Below, piece by piece: positions 52,190 to 61,680 of a stretch of 64,000 nt of DNA. Under the pieces are notes generated by a model. That model had not been told where the DNA came from. It ran no database searches and saw nothing but the letters and a program-made list of their open reading frames with translations. The stretch comes from Granulicatella sp041433555 (GTDB taxonomy: Bacteria > Bacillota > Bacilli > Lactobacillales > Aerococcaceae), in assembly GCF_041433555.1 (NCBI RefSeq), contig NZ_JAPWBR010000006.1, forward strand, positions 14,002-78,001. Direction: 5' to 3'. Within the stretch, counting starts at the first letter, position 1, and the number at the start of each line of letters is the position of its first letter. The translations under genes and the position numbers were made by a program.

Positions 52190-52897
52190 ATGATTTATGC
52201 TGGGATTTTAGCCGGTGGAACCGGAACTCGTATGGGAATCCAAGAAATGCCAAAGCAATTTCTACCATTAGGAAACAAACCAATTATTATTCACACAGTG
52301 GAAAAATTCTTGTTTGTTCCAGATGTAGATGTTGTTTATGTAGCTGTCCATCCAAACTGGGTGAGCTACTTCAATGATTTATTAGACAAACATATTTTGA
52401 CAAATAAAGACAAAATCCGTGTCGTTAGCGGTGGTGGAAATCGTAATGATAGCATCTTAAGTATTATTGCGGACATCAAAAATAGCGGATCGTTTTCACC
52501 TGAAGATGTATTGATTACGCATGATGCGGTTCGTCCGTTCGTTTCTTATCGTATGATTGTCGACAATATTGAAGCGATGAAGAACTATGACGTTGCGGAT
52601 ACTGTAGTGATGGCCAATGATACAATTGTAGAATCGGTTGATGGAAAAGTGATTTCTTCTATTCCAAACAGAACGCATATGTATCAAGGACAAACACCTC
52701 AAACATTTAAGATTCAAGCATTTACAGACTTGTATGATAGCCTAACAGATGATGTCAAAGAAATCTTGACGGATGCATGTAAAGTGTTTGTGGTTAATGA
52801 TGTGAAAGTAGCTCTTGTCGAGGGTGAATACTCAAACATTAAAATTACAACAGTAACAGATTTGAAAATTGCGCAAGCGATGTTAGGAGAGATTTAA
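52190..52897 (+). CDS. tarI: Ribitol-5-phosphate cytidylyltransferase (TarI)
   Basis: TarI joins CTP and ribitol 5-phosphate to give CDP-ribitol. The 235-residue protein has the nucleotidyltransferase signature ILAGGTGTRMGIQEMPKQFLPLG (about 5-27, quoted in part), HDAVRPFVSYRM, and IKITTVTDLKIAQ near the end. This is an IspD-like fold, but the adjacent TarJ gene and the polymer context favour ribitol. The ATG at 52190 follows AGAGGTG; a GTG at 52181 lies in that site. TarJ starts one base after its stop, so both steps of CDP-ribitol synthesis are made together. Confidence 0.9.
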   Translation: MIYAGILAGGTGTRMGIQEMPKQFLPLGNKPIIIHTVEKFLFVPDVDVVYVAVHPNWVSYFNDLLDKHILTNKDKIRVVSGGGNRNDSILSIIADIKNSGSFSPEDVLITHDAVRPFVSYRMIVDNIEAMKNYDVADTVVMANDTIVESVDGKVISSIPNRTHMYQGQTPQTFKIQAFTDLYDSLTDDVKEILTDACKVFVVNDVKVALVEGEYSNIKITTVTDLKIAQAMLGEI

Positions 52898-52898
52898 A

Positions 52899-53927
52899 AT
52901 GATTAATCGAGTGTATCAACTCATTCGTCCATCGTTTTTCTCAATTAAATATGAAGATGTGTCATTCTATGAAGAAGATACTGTGGTGGTTCGACCAAAC
53001 TACTTAGCTTTGTGTCATGCTGACCAACGTTACTTCCAAGGAACACGTCCTGCTAAAATTTTGCAGAAGAAATTACCAATGGCATTGATTCATGAATGTT
53101 GTGGGATCGTTGTTGCGGACCCTACAGGAACGTATAAACCAGGCGATCATGTGGTGATGATTCCAAACCAACCACCACGTGACTTTGATCATAACACTGA
53201 ATTTTACGAAAACTACGTGAATGGAACATACTTCCGTTCAAGTGGTCATGATGGATTCATGCGCGAATTTGTGACGATTCCAATCGACCGTGTAGTGAAA
53301 TACGAAGATGTGCCAGATAAAGTCGCTGCCATTTCTGAATTTGTGTCAGTCGGCGTTCATGGACTTCGCCGTTTTGACAAAGTAGCACATAGCCGTCGTA
53401 ACCGTATCGTCGTATGGGGCTCAGGAAGTTTAGCTTATGTTGTAGCAACGATTGCAAAAGCAAAATTCCCAGACTCTACGATTATCATTGTTGGTAAAGA
53501 TCCTGAGAAGTTACGTCTATTCTCATTTGTAGATGAAGTATATGATGTGAGCAATCTTCCAGAAGACTTTACATTCGACCACGCCATTGAATGTGTGGGC
53601 GGTAGCGGAACTCAAGATGCATATCGTGAAATTATCCGTCATATTCAACCTCAAGGTACGGTTGTCATGATGGGAGTTAGCGAGTTTGAAGTACCATTAA
53701 ACACACGTGACATTCTTGAAAAAGGATTAACATGGGTTGGAAGCTCTCGTTCAGGTCGCAAGGATTTTGAAGAGGCTGTTCAATTTATGGCAGATCCAAA
53801 AGTGCATGCACGTTTGAACTTAATTATTTTTGAATCAAATCCAATTCAAGAGATGAAAGATATTTATCATTTCTTCGAGGAAGATAAATTAACGCCATTT
53901 AAAACAGTGGCTAAATGGGATATTTAG
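52899..53927 (+). CDS. tarJ: Ribulose-5-phosphate reductase (TarJ)
   Basis: TarJ reduces ribulose 5-phosphate with NADPH to ribitol 5-phosphate for TarI. The 342-residue protein is a zinc-type medium-chain dehydrogenase. Zinc-site residues lie in LCHADQRYFQGTRP (about 34-47) and IHECCGIVVADPTG (about 64-77), and the cofactor segment is VVWGSGSLAYVV (about 168-179). It starts one base after tarI, the same pairing seen in teichoic acid loci. No CDP-ribitol polymerase (TarL/TarK) is seen, so the CDP-ribitol is more likely used by the LicD proteins. Confidence 0.9.
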   Translation: MINRVYQLIRPSFFSIKYEDVSFYEEDTVVVRPNYLALCHADQRYFQGTRPAKILQKKLPMALIHECCGIVVADPTGTYKPGDHVVMIPNQPPRDFDHNTEFYENYVNGTYFRSSGHDGFMREFVTIPIDRVVKYEDVPDKVAAISEFVSVGVHGLRRFDKVAHSRRNRIVVWGSGSLAYVVATIAKAKFPDSTIIIVGKDPEKLRLFSFVDEVYDVSNLPEDFTFDHAIECVGGSGTQDAYREIIRHIQPQGTVVMMGVSEFEVPLNTRDILEKGLTWVGSSRSGRKDFEEAVQFMADPKVHARLNLIIFESNPIQEMKDIYHFFEEDKLTPFKTVAKWDI

Positions 53928-53941
53928 AAAGTGAGGAAAAC

Positions 53942-54775
53942 ATGGAACCATTACAAGAGAAATGTTTAGAGATGGCGGAATACTTTGTGTCATTTTGTAA
54001 GCAACATGAATTATTATGTTATTTATGCGGTGGTGGGGCCATTGGAGCACTTCGCCATAAAGGATTTATCCCTTGGGATGATGATTTAGATTTCTTTATG
54101 CCACGAAAAGATTATGAAAAACTCATCGAATTGTGGCCAAAAGAAGCAGACGCGCGTTATGTGATGTCAAACAGTGACGAACATTACTTAGACCGTAATT
54201 TGTTTGTGACGATTCGTGATAAAGAAACGACTTGCGTGAAACCTTATCAAGCGGACTTAGACGTACCGCATGGTTTAGCAATTGATATCCTGCCACTAGA
54301 TTATTATCCAAAATCAGAATCAGCACGTAAGAAACAAGTTCGTTGGGCATTGATTTACTCATTGTTCCGTGCTCAAACAATCCCTGAAAAACATGGTGGA
54401 TTGATGAAATGGGGAAGCTTATTCTTATTAGGATTAGTCCCAACGCGTTCATTACGCTATAAAATTTGGAGCAAGGCGCAGCGCGAGATGACAAAGTACA
54501 CGCGTGAAGAAAGTGATGGGATCACTGAACTTTGTGCAGGGCCTGGATATATGAAGAATAAATATCCAATTGAAAGCTTTGAGTCTGCATTATTTGTACC
54601 ATTTGAACAAACAGAAATGCCAATTCCAGTTGGATACGATGCTTACTTAAAAACAGCATTTGGTGATTACATGACACCACCTCCAGCAGATAAACAAGTT
54701 GCACATCATGATGCATTATTTGTCGATCTTGAAAATGGATATGAGAAATACAAAGGGGAGTATTATGGGAAATAA
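53942..54775 (+). CDS. LicD-family phosphotransferase (copy 1)
   Basis: LicD proteins transfer a phosphorylated alcohol such as phosphocholine or ribitol phosphate from a CDP donor to a glycan. The 277-residue protein has the LicD core GAIGALRHKGFIPWDDDLDFF (about 38-58, quoted in part), with the acidic DDDxD metal site. IDILPLDYYP (about 116-125) and a final PPPADKQVAHHDA follow. The ATG at 53942 follows GTGAGG. It lies directly after TarI/TarJ, so CDP-ribitol is the likely donor. It overlaps the next glycosyltransferase gene by 11 bases. Confidence 0.9.
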   Translation: MEPLQEKCLEMAEYFVSFCKQHELLCYLCGGGAIGALRHKGFIPWDDDLDFFMPRKDYEKLIELWPKEADARYVMSNSDEHYLDRNLFVTIRDKETTCVKPYQADLDVPHGLAIDILPLDYYPKSESARKKQVRWALIYSLFRAQTIPEKHGGLMKWGSLFLLGLVPTRSLRYKIWSKAQREMTKYTREESDGITELCAGPGYMKNKYPIESFESALFVPFEQTEMPIPVGYDAYLKTAFGDYMTPPPADKQVAHHDALFVDLENGYEKYKGEYYGK

Positions 54776-55892
54776 GAAAAAAATTCTTGTTTATTTATGG
54801 TCCTTTTCTCTTGGCGGAGGAGCCGAAAAAATCCTCTCAACAATCGTTAATCATTTAGATTTAGAAAAATATGACGTTGATATTTTAGAAATCGAACACT
54901 TTGATAAGGGGTATGAACCTGTTCCAGAAGGCGTTCGAATTCTAAAACCTTATAAGGTTAGAAAACATTCACGTTTTGTCGAAGCATTACTATGGAGAAC
55001 TAGAATCTGGTTTCCAGACCTTGTTCGCAATCATCTGATTAAAGATGAATATGATATTGAAATCTCGTTTACAATTATGAATCCGGCATTTCCTTTTTCT
55101 AAACGACCAGAAGTGAAGAAGATTGCATGGATCCATGGAAGTATCGAAGAGTTCTTAAAACCAGAAAATGCAACTTACCGAGAAAATCATCGTCGACATT
55201 TAAAAACTGCCAATAATATCGTTGCAATCTCCAAGAAAACAAGAGAGTCGATCGAAACCGTCTATCCAGAGTTTAAAGAGAAGATTGTGACGATTTATAA
55301 TGGTTATAACTTTGATGAAATCGTTCGAAAGTCTAATGAGCCTTATGAAGAAATTGTCGAGGAAAATAGTATTGCAGTCATTGGTCGCTTAGAATCAAAG
55401 AAAGGGACTGATAGAGCCCTCGAAGTTTTTCATCAATTACTCGAGGTAAGGCCGACAGCCCACATTTATTTTATTGGGAGTGGCGATCAGGAGGCACAAT
55501 TAAAAGAAAGAACTGCCGAATTAGGATTGGAAGAAAGAGTTCATTTTCTAGGCTATCAGAAAAATCCATATCCCGTGTTGAAACGTGCAAAAGTACTTCT
55601 TTCAATGTCTCAACAAGAAGGTTTTTCTGGAGCCTTTGTGGAAGCATTGACGCTTGGAAAACCATTTGTCTCGACTGATGTTGGTGGAGCAGAGGAGCTG
55701 AGTGGAAACGGACAGTTTGGAACCATTATCCAAACGGATGAAGAAGCAGTGGCTGCTTTAAATGAAAGAATGAATGCATCTGTTGATACAAAAGCGATGG
55801 ATGCTTATATTGAAAGCTTCACAGTAGAAGCGCAAATGAAACAGATATTGGAGATGTTAGAAAGGGAAGAAAATGAAAAAATCGACAATTAG
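54765..55892 (+). CDS. Family-4 glycosyltransferase
   Basis: The 375-residue soluble protein has the two-lobed GT4 layout. SLGGGAEKILSTIVNHL (about 16-32) gives the N-terminal glycine-rich loop, AVIGRLESKKGTDRALE (about 203-219) begins the C-lobe, and the acidic EGFSGAFVEALTLGKPFVSTDVGG (about 286-309, quoted in part) holds the donor-binding EX7E motif. The ATG at 54765 follows AAAGGGGAG. It overlaps the LicD gene by 11 bases and the polymerase gene by 20 bases, so all belong to one operon. It adds one sugar of the repeat unit; which one is unknown. Confidence 0.9.
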   Translation: MGNKKKILVYLWSFSLGGGAEKILSTIVNHLDLEKYDVDILEIEHFDKGYEPVPEGVRILKPYKVRKHSRFVEALLWRTRIWFPDLVRNHLIKDEYDIEISFTIMNPAFPFSKRPEVKKIAWIHGSIEEFLKPENATYRENHRRHLKTANNIVAISKKTRESIETVYPEFKEKIVTIYNGYNFDEIVRKSNEPYEEIVEENSIAVIGRLESKKGTDRALEVFHQLLEVRPTAHIYFIGSGDQEAQLKERTAELGLEERVHFLGYQKNPYPVLKRAKVLLSMSQQEGFSGAFVEALTLGKPFVSTDVGGAEELSGNGQFGTIIQTDEEAVAALNERMNASVDTKAMDAYIESFTVEAQMKQILEMLEREENEKIDN

Positions 55893-57354
55893 TTTAAAAG
55901 GTTTATTATTTTTCGTTGTTGTACTGAGCGCCCTTATCTCCGGGATTATCTTTATCGTAGCGAGTGTTCAGTCAAATATAGTATTGCAATTGGGTGCAGT
56001 GATTCTCTTATATGTGACTGCGATTATCTATTGTTTACTCGATTTAAAATACTACATTATCCATTTTATGTTTCTATTAATGATTGGAATATTCTTGTTT
56101 AACCGGCCAATCATTTATTATATGAATAATGGAATTCTTCAAGAGTACTCGAAAGATACGTATCAGTTTTCGTTCACAGCGATTGCTATCAGTATTGTAG
56201 CAATTATCATTGGTGGAATGATTGGACGATGGATGGCTACAAGACCGAAAAAAACAGTGGATAAACCAGTAAATCAACGTTTCATCGATAAATTACAACG
56301 GGTCTCATTTATCGCATTTCTCTTTACGTATCCATTCTATGTGTTGCGTTTAGTAGAACGATATATGTTTAGACGTCAAACAACGTATTATGGTTATTAC
56401 GCGAATTTCCAAAGTAAATTACCATACTTTACGTATTTATTATCAGCGTTTATGTTTTTCGCGCTTTGTACGTACTTAGCGACAAAACCAAGCAAGAAAA
56501 AATCATTATTCGTATTACTATTGTATATTGGTGCGAATGCTATTCATTTACTGATTGGAACACGGAATCCGTTCATTCTTGCCATTGTATTCTCATTTGT
56601 TTATTTCTTTATGAGGCACTATACAGATAAGAATGAGAAATGGATTGGACGCTTCGAGAAGTTCTTACTCGGAGCGGGGACACCTGTTTTAATGTTGGCG
56701 ATGGGAGCACTAAACTATATTCGTGATGGTGCTTCTGTAAAAGGAACTAGTATTTCGGGGTTGTTATTAGACTTCTTATATAAGCAGTCTACGAGTTTTG
56801 GAGCATTATCAAAGGGATACCTTTATCACTCAGCGTTGCCAACGAGGGAGTTTAGAAACTTTACCTTCGGGCCGATTATTGAGTACTTTACACGAGGTTC
56901 TCTTGGGAATGTGTTGCTGGGGACTACTCCGTTTGCTAATACATCAAACAGTCTTGAGTTAGCGCTAGAAAGTAATAGTTTTGCGCATAATATTTCTTAT
57001 ATTGCGATGAACAAAGATTACCTTGGCGGACACGGAATCGGAAGTAGTTACATAATTGAAGTCTTTACAGATTATGGCTTTATCGGTTTAATTATTGCAA
57101 ATCTTCTACTAGGAATGTTATTTGTTTCTCTAGTGTATTCGATGTATACTAGTAAAACACTAAGATTGATTCTTTCTCTTGTGATTTTAGGAAATCTTTT
57201 CTTTATGCCAAGAAGTAGCTTTACAGAAAGTTTCTACAGTTTATTTACAATGCAGTTTTGGTTCTTTATAGTAGTTCTGTTTATCGTATCAGGGTTGCTT
57301 GTAAAGAGAGTCGGTTATTATTCACATACAAAGGATGGTTATATTAATGTTTGA
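55873..57354 (+). CDS. Wzy-like oligosaccharide repeat-unit polymerase
   Basis: The 493-residue protein has about 12 membrane helices with a large extracytoplasmic part (about 285-390) containing SSYIIEVFTDYGFIG close to its end. This layout fits O-antigen or Wzy polymerases, which link lipid-borne repeat units outside the membrane. A polymerase in a locus that also carries TarI/TarJ is the arrangement of pneumococcal-type teichoic acid, not of TagF/TarL loci. It overlaps the GT4 gene by 20 bases and the Wzz-like gene by 8. Sequence identity among Wzy proteins is low, so the call rests on topology and context. Confidence 0.82.
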   Translation: MKKSTISLKGLLFFVVVLSALISGIIFIVASVQSNIVLQLGAVILLYVTAIIYCLLDLKYYIIHFMFLLMIGIFLFNRPIIYYMNNGILQEYSKDTYQFSFTAIAISIVAIIIGGMIGRWMATRPKKTVDKPVNQRFIDKLQRVSFIAFLFTYPFYVLRLVERYMFRRQTTYYGYYANFQSKLPYFTYLLSAFMFFALCTYLATKPSKKKSLFVLLLYIGANAIHLLIGTRNPFILAIVFSFVYFFMRHYTDKNEKWIGRFEKFLLGAGTPVLMLAMGALNYIRDGASVKGTSISGLLLDFLYKQSTSFGALSKGYLYHSALPTREFRNFTFGPIIEYFTRGSLGNVLLGTTPFANTSNSLELALESNSFAHNISYIAMNKDYLGGHGIGSSYIIEVFTDYGFIGLIIANLLLGMLFVSLVYSMYTSKTLRLILSLVILGNLFFMPRSSFTESFYSLFTMQFWFFIVVLFIVSGLLVKRVGYYSHTKDGYINV

Positions 57355-58375
57355 AAAATATTCATTTGCTGATCTGATTGCAAATACAGTAAAAAATAAG
57401 AAATGGAACTTGATTGGATTCATCGTTCTTTTCTTAGCGATGGCAGTGCCACTATCACTTAAAACAATCAACTCTACTGCAGTTGTAAGTGGAGAAGGAA
57501 GTTATTCTTCATATATCGTTTATAAAATCGATGCTCCAGATAGAACGGTTCGTTCAGAAAACTTTGCTAGCGAAAATCAATACAGTCAATTTTACATGAA
57601 ATTGATTAGCTCAAATATGACTGGACCATATTTATTTAACGATGTAGACAGTAAGACAGTAGCTAAAATTGCTGGCGAAATCTCAAGTAATGAAACACAA
57701 TTACGTAATTCAGATGCAAACTTCTGGGAACAAAAAATTATATATAATGCACTTGGAGATTCAACAGGGGTTTCTGTTAAAGTATTGACAAAAAGCTTAG
57801 AATTAAATCAATTGATTGAAAAGAAAATTGATCAATTAGTAAATTCATACAAAAACACATTTCCAAATGTAACAATTACGAAACTCGATACAGTACATTC
57901 GCAAGAGTTTGTTGGTGAATCAAAAACAGTTTCAAACTTCAGTGCTAAACGTTTAGTGACACAATTAGTAGCATTATTCATACTTGCAATTGCGATTGTC
58001 TTATTTATCAACTTTGCATTATACTTCTTTAACCCAACCTTAAATCGTGTAGGTGACTTCAACCAATACGGTGTTGAAAAAGTATTCGAAGTAGCAGCTG
58101 TTGCAGAGGTTGCAAAAGTTCTATCATTTATTCAAAATAAAAATGGAAATGTAGCAGTTACTTCATCAGATAAAGAATTACTTGAAAAGTTAAGAAATCA
58201 AGTAAACTTTGAAGGGGTTACGGTCATTGAGAATAATGATCTTATCGATGCTAATGAACAAAAAGTGGTATTCGTTGAAGAGTTAGGAATTTCTCGCTAT
58301 AAGAAACTTGAAAAAGAATTACAAGTAGCTCAAAACTTCGATAAAGAACTTGTCGGTATAATTGCGGTTAAATAA
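57347..58375 (+). CDS. Wzz-like membrane protein with a possible degenerate kinase tail
   Basis: The 342-residue protein has two membrane helices (about 20-39 and 204-226) flanking a 165-residue outside domain, the topology of chain-length regulators. The cytosolic C-terminal part (about 230-342) contains GNVAVTSSDKELLEKLRNQ and VFVEELGISRYKKLEKELQ followed by ELVGIIAVK. This pattern recalls the BY-kinase fold with the ATP-binding loop missing. No separate kinase gene follows. The ATG at 57347 is chosen since AAGGATGG lies before it. It ends the unit before a strong terminator. I consider the Wzz-type assignment likely and the degenerate kinase idea tentative. Confidence 0.65.
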   Translation: MFEKYSFADLIANTVKNKKWNLIGFIVLFLAMAVPLSLKTINSTAVVSGEGSYSSYIVYKIDAPDRTVRSENFASENQYSQFYMKLISSNMTGPYLFNDVDSKTVAKIAGEISSNETQLRNSDANFWEQKIIYNALGDSTGVSVKVLTKSLELNQLIEKKIDQLVNSYKNTFPNVTITKLDTVHSQEFVGESKTVSNFSAKRLVTQLVALFILAIAIVLFINFALYFFNPTLNRVGDFNQYGVEKVFEVAAVAEVAKVLSFIQNKNGNVAVTSSDKELLEKLRNQVNFEGVTVIENNDLIDANEQKVVFVEELGISRYKKLEKELQVAQNFDKELVGIIAVK

Positions 58376-58391
58376 TAGAGAATATGTTTAA

Positions 58392-58421
58392 ACAGAAGGA
58401 TTCCTGTCCTTCTGTTTTTTT
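58392..58421 (+). terminator. Terminator of the LCP-tarIJ-wzy unit
   Basis: Nine-base perfect arms (58392-58400 and 58407-58415) are followed by a T run. Confidence 0.85.
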
Positions 58422-58449
58422 GATTTATATAGCTGAGAGTATGATTTCA

Positions 58450-58458
58450 TGATATAAT
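58450..58458 (+). promoter_or_regulatory. Extended -10 promoter of the licD-licD-wzx unit
   Basis: TGA precedes a perfect TATAAT (58453-58458). Transcription would start near 58465, so the upstream ATG at 58462 cannot be the start codon of the first gene. Confidence 0.55.
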
Positions 58459-58485
58459 GAGATGATTATGGAAGGAGAGAATGTG

Positions 58486-59286
58486 TTGACAACTTTATCA
58501 GAATTAGAAATTAAACAAATCGAAATCGAACTATTAGATGCAGTCGACGAGTTTTGTAAAGAACATAAGATTGAATACTTTTTAAACTATGGAACGTTAA
58601 TCGGAGCTATTCGTCATAAAGGCTTTATTCCTTGGGATGATGATATTGATTTGATGATGTCGAGAGACAATTATGATCGTTTTGTAAAAGAATTTACTCA
58701 TCCCCGTTTTAAGGTTCTATCACTAGAAACTGACGAGAAATATTACAATAACTTTATTAAAGTCGTAGATACGAAAACTGTTGTTGAGGACACAAGAAAT
58801 CGTAAGACGTATGAAACGGGAATCTTTATTGATATTTTCCCATATGATCGTTTTGATGATTTTTCTTTAGTAAAAAAAACATATGATTTAGAGAGTTTTA
58901 AATTATTATCGTTTAGTAAACATGAGAATATTGTCTATAAGGATAGTGTATTAAAAGACATTATTCGTACGATATGTTGGACAGGACTTACTTTTGTTTC
59001 ACCCCGTTATTTTGCGTATAAAATTGACAAGTTAGTCAGAAATAATACTGTTCCAAACGGGAAATATGCGGGTGTTTTAGCTTCAAAGGCTAAAGAACAA
59101 GAGATTATGGCTCCAGAAGTGTTTGAAGAAACGATTGAAGCTGAATTTGAAGGGAAAATGTATCCTGTTCCGAAAGAATATGATGTGATTTTAACACAAT
59201 TATATGGGGATTATATGCAATTGCCCCCTGCTGAAAAACAAGTAAATCCACATGGGTTAGTTGTTCGATTTAAGGAGGAAGTATAG
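58486..59286 (+). CDS. LicD-family phosphotransferase (copy 2)
   Basis: This LicD-type protein of 266 residues has the core segment LIGAIRHKGFIPWDDDIDLMM (quoted in part, near residue 40), IDIFPYDRFDD (about 120-130) and a final PPAEKQVNPHGLVV. The TTG at 58486 is chosen because AAGGAG lies 8 bases before it; GTG at 58483 is possible. Upstream ATG codons precede the predicted transcription start. It is the first gene of a unit with a third LicD gene, a flippase, a glycosyltransferase and a DltD-like gene. Donor and acceptor are unknown, with CDP-ribitol a good candidate. Confidence 0.88.
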   Translation: MTTLSELEIKQIEIELLDAVDEFCKEHKIEYFLNYGTLIGAIRHKGFIPWDDDIDLMMSRDNYDRFVKEFTHPRFKVLSLETDEKYYNNFIKVVDTKTVVEDTRNRKTYETGIFIDIFPYDRFDDFSLVKKTYDLESFKLLSFSKHENIVYKDSVLKDIIRTICWTGLTFVSPRYFAYKIDKLVRNNTVPNGKYAGVLASKAKEQEIMAPEVFEETIEAEFEGKMYPVPKEYDVILTQLYGDYMQLPPAEKQVNPHGLVVRFKEEV

Positions 59287-60101
59287 TGAAGCAGTATCTA
59301 TCAAAAGAAGAATTGAAAGACAGTCAAATGAATATTTTGAAATTTATTGACCGAGTCTGTAAAGAAAACGACATTTCTTATTTTGTTAATTATGGGACAC
59401 TTTTGGGCGCCATTCGTCATAAAGGATTCATTCCTTGGGATGACGATATTGATATTTGTCTTTATAGAGAAGACTATGATCGTTTTTTAAACGTTGTGAA
59501 AGAGCTGAAGGATGAACGATATAAAGTGTTAGATTATGACTCTTCAGATTGGTATTTCCAAAACTTTGCCGTGATTGTCGATGAATGGACAGTAGTTGAG
59601 GATAATATTAAAGTGAAACCTCATGACACGAGTGTATTCGTAGATGTCTTTCCTGTGGATCGTGTGAATGATCTTAAAGTTGCGGATAAGGGACTCTTAA
59701 TGGCGACATTAAGAATGATTGCCTATATCAAATTACCGTATGTGCAGTACGGAGATAGTAAACTAAAAGATCTCTGTCGCAAAATTATGTGGTATTTATT
59801 AAGAGCTGTGAACCCACGTTATTTTGCAAAACGAATTGATCGATTAGTAAAAAAATATAGTGATCCGAAAGGACAATATGAAGGCTTAATTGGTTGTAGT
59901 AAAGATGGACGAAAAGACTTCTTCCGTGCTGGAATATTTGAAGAATTAATTGAGGCTCCATTTGAAGATATGATGGTTCCAATCCCTAAAAATTATGATG
60001 AATTTCTAACACAATTTTATGGGAATTATATGCAAATTCCTTCTCAAGAAGAGATTGACTATAAGAGCCATGGAATTAAAGCTTATTGGAAAGAAAAATA
60101 G
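59286..60101 (+). CDS. LicD-family phosphotransferase (copy 3)
   Basis: The 271-residue protein starts with GTG and is closely similar to the preceding one in the core (GAIRHKGFIPWDDDIDICL, quoted in part, with VFVDVFPVDRVND). AAGGAGG precedes the start, and the first base overlaps the stop of copy 2. The two are probably a tandem duplication that has diverged in the middle region (for example residues 130-200). The active acidic DDDxD site is intact, so activity is likely. It may put a second phospho-group on another sugar of the repeat unit. Confidence 0.88.
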   Translation: MKQYLSKEELKDSQMNILKFIDRVCKENDISYFVNYGTLLGAIRHKGFIPWDDDIDICLYREDYDRFLNVVKELKDERYKVLDYDSSDWYFQNFAVIVDEWTVVEDNIKVKPHDTSVFVDVFPVDRVNDLKVADKGLLMATLRMIAYIKLPYVQYGDSKLKDLCRKIMWYLLRAVNPRYFAKRIDRLVKKYSDPKGQYEGLIGCSKDGRKDFFRAGIFEELIEAPFEDMMVPIPKNYDEFLTQFYGNYMQIPSQEEIDYKSHGIKAYWKEK

Positions 60102-60196
60102 GAATTACTAAGTTTTTCTTTTGATTTTTTAAAACATCTATCGATACTTCTTTAGATAGTGTAGGATAGGGTAAAAACGATAAAAAGGTGTGACTT

Positions 60197-61678
60197 ATGA
60201 AGAATATTAAAGTGAATGCAATTGCGAATTTAATGCTACGTGTATTAAATATTGTGTTCCCATTAATTACAGGTCCTTATATCGCACGTATTTTAAGTAA
60301 AACCGATTATGGGTATTTCAATATTACCAATACGTTTATCGGTTTATTTATTCCGTTTGCGACATTAGGAATCTATAACTATGGTATTCGTGCGATTAGT
60401 AAGGTGAAGTCTGATAAAGATGCGATTAATCGTACTTTCTCGCTGTTATTTTATATTTCGTTAGTCTGTACATTAGTAACAACATTGGCGTACTTCTTAA
60501 TCACGTTTTCGATGGAGGGAACGCCGCTTTTAAAGACTTTATACTATGTGATGGCTATCCAAGTATTCGCTCAATTTTTAAATATTGAGTGGATGAACGA
60601 AGCGTTTGAGAACTATACATTTATTTTGTATAAAACTTTAGCGATTCGTATTTTAATGCTTGTTTCTATTTTTGCATTTGTACGAAGTGAACATGATATT
60701 GTTGCTTATGCGCTTGTGATGTCACTTGTGACAATGATTAATTATCTAGCAAGTTTCTTATGGATTAAGCGAGAAGTCAAATTTGTAAAAGTATCTATGC
60801 TCGAAGTGAAGCGCGTTATTCAACCGTTAATAGCAATCTTACTTCTTGCTAACGCCGGAATGCTTTATACGTACTTAGACCGTATGTTCCTTTCTGCGGT
60901 GGCATTACCAGAGGACGTATCGTATTATACGATTGCTCAAACTCTCGTGTTTTCCATTGCGGGGGTTGTCAGTGGAGCGATTAGCGTAAGTGTGCCACGG
61001 TTGGGATATTATCTAGGGATTAATGATTATAAAGCATATGATGAGCTTGTAAATAAGGGCGGACGTATTTTTATGTTCTGTATTATTCCGATATCTTTTG
61101 GTCTAGCTGTGTTAGGGCCACATGCGACGATTCTTTATGCTGGAGAGCGCTATTTAGATGCAGGAACTAGTGTAATATTATTTGCTCTCCGTTCGACTCC
61201 TTGGGCATTAGCTTTAATTTTAGAAAATCAAATCATTTTCGTTCAAGGCTATGAAAACCGCCTAACGGTTATTTATTTTATTGGCGGGGGAATCAACTTA
61301 GCTTTAAATTCATTATTGGCATACAATCATATTGCAAATCCAGCATATTATATAGTAACGACGATTATTGCTGAATTAGTGGTAATTGCGTTAGATATGA
61401 TGCTTATTCGACGAAATAATCTCTTTAGAATGCGTAAATTATTAATTCATACAGGAAAATATATGCTGTATGCAAGTGGATTTTTTGTCATTGCATATTT
61501 GATTTCTGTTATCCATCCTATTGAATGGATTGTTAACGGAGCACTACTCGTGAATATTTTGGCGACGATTGTGTCTTGTGTCATATACTATATTGTTGTA
61601 TTAGCGCTTGTTAAAGACGAAATCTTTATTAGTGGTTTGCAAACTATTAAAAATAAGGTGTTCAAGAAGAAAGGGTAA
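60197..61678 (+). CDS. Wzx/TacF-type polysaccharide flippase
   Basis: The 493-residue protein has 12-14 membrane helices and belongs to the MOP superfamily. It moves lipid-linked repeat units across the membrane. A starting segment IANLMLRVLNIVFPLITGPYIARIL (about 9-33, quoted in part) is typical of Wzx. In pneumococcus the flippase TacF passes only decorated units, so LicD genes next to a flippase are suggestive. It lies 95 bases after LicD copy 3 with AAAAGGTGTG as ribosome site. It is three bases from the next glycosyltransferase gene. Confidence 0.92.
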   Translation: MKNIKVNAIANLMLRVLNIVFPLITGPYIARILSKTDYGYFNITNTFIGLFIPFATLGIYNYGIRAISKVKSDKDAINRTFSLLFYISLVCTLVTTLAYFLITFSMEGTPLLKTLYYVMAIQVFAQFLNIEWMNEAFENYTFILYKTLAIRILMLVSIFAFVRSEHDIVAYALVMSLVTMINYLASFLWIKREVKFVKVSMLEVKRVIQPLIAILLLANAGMLYTYLDRMFLSAVALPEDVSYYTIAQTLVFSIAGVVSGAISVSVPRLGYYLGINDYKAYDELVNKGGRIFMFCIIPISFGLAVLGPHATILYAGERYLDAGTSVILFALRSTPWALALILENQIIFVQGYENRLTVIYFIGGGINLALNSLLAYNHIANPAYYIVTTIIAELVVIALDMMLIRRNNLFRMRKLLIHTGKYMLYASGFFVIAYLISVIHPIEWIVNGALLVNILATIVSCVIYYIVVLALVKDEIFISGLQTIKNKVFKKKG

Positions 61679-61680
61679 TT

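Noticed and set aside
60111..60196. Weak hairpin between LicD copy 3 and the flippase
   Set aside because: The CTATC/GATAG arms are short and no T run follows, so a terminator is not supported.
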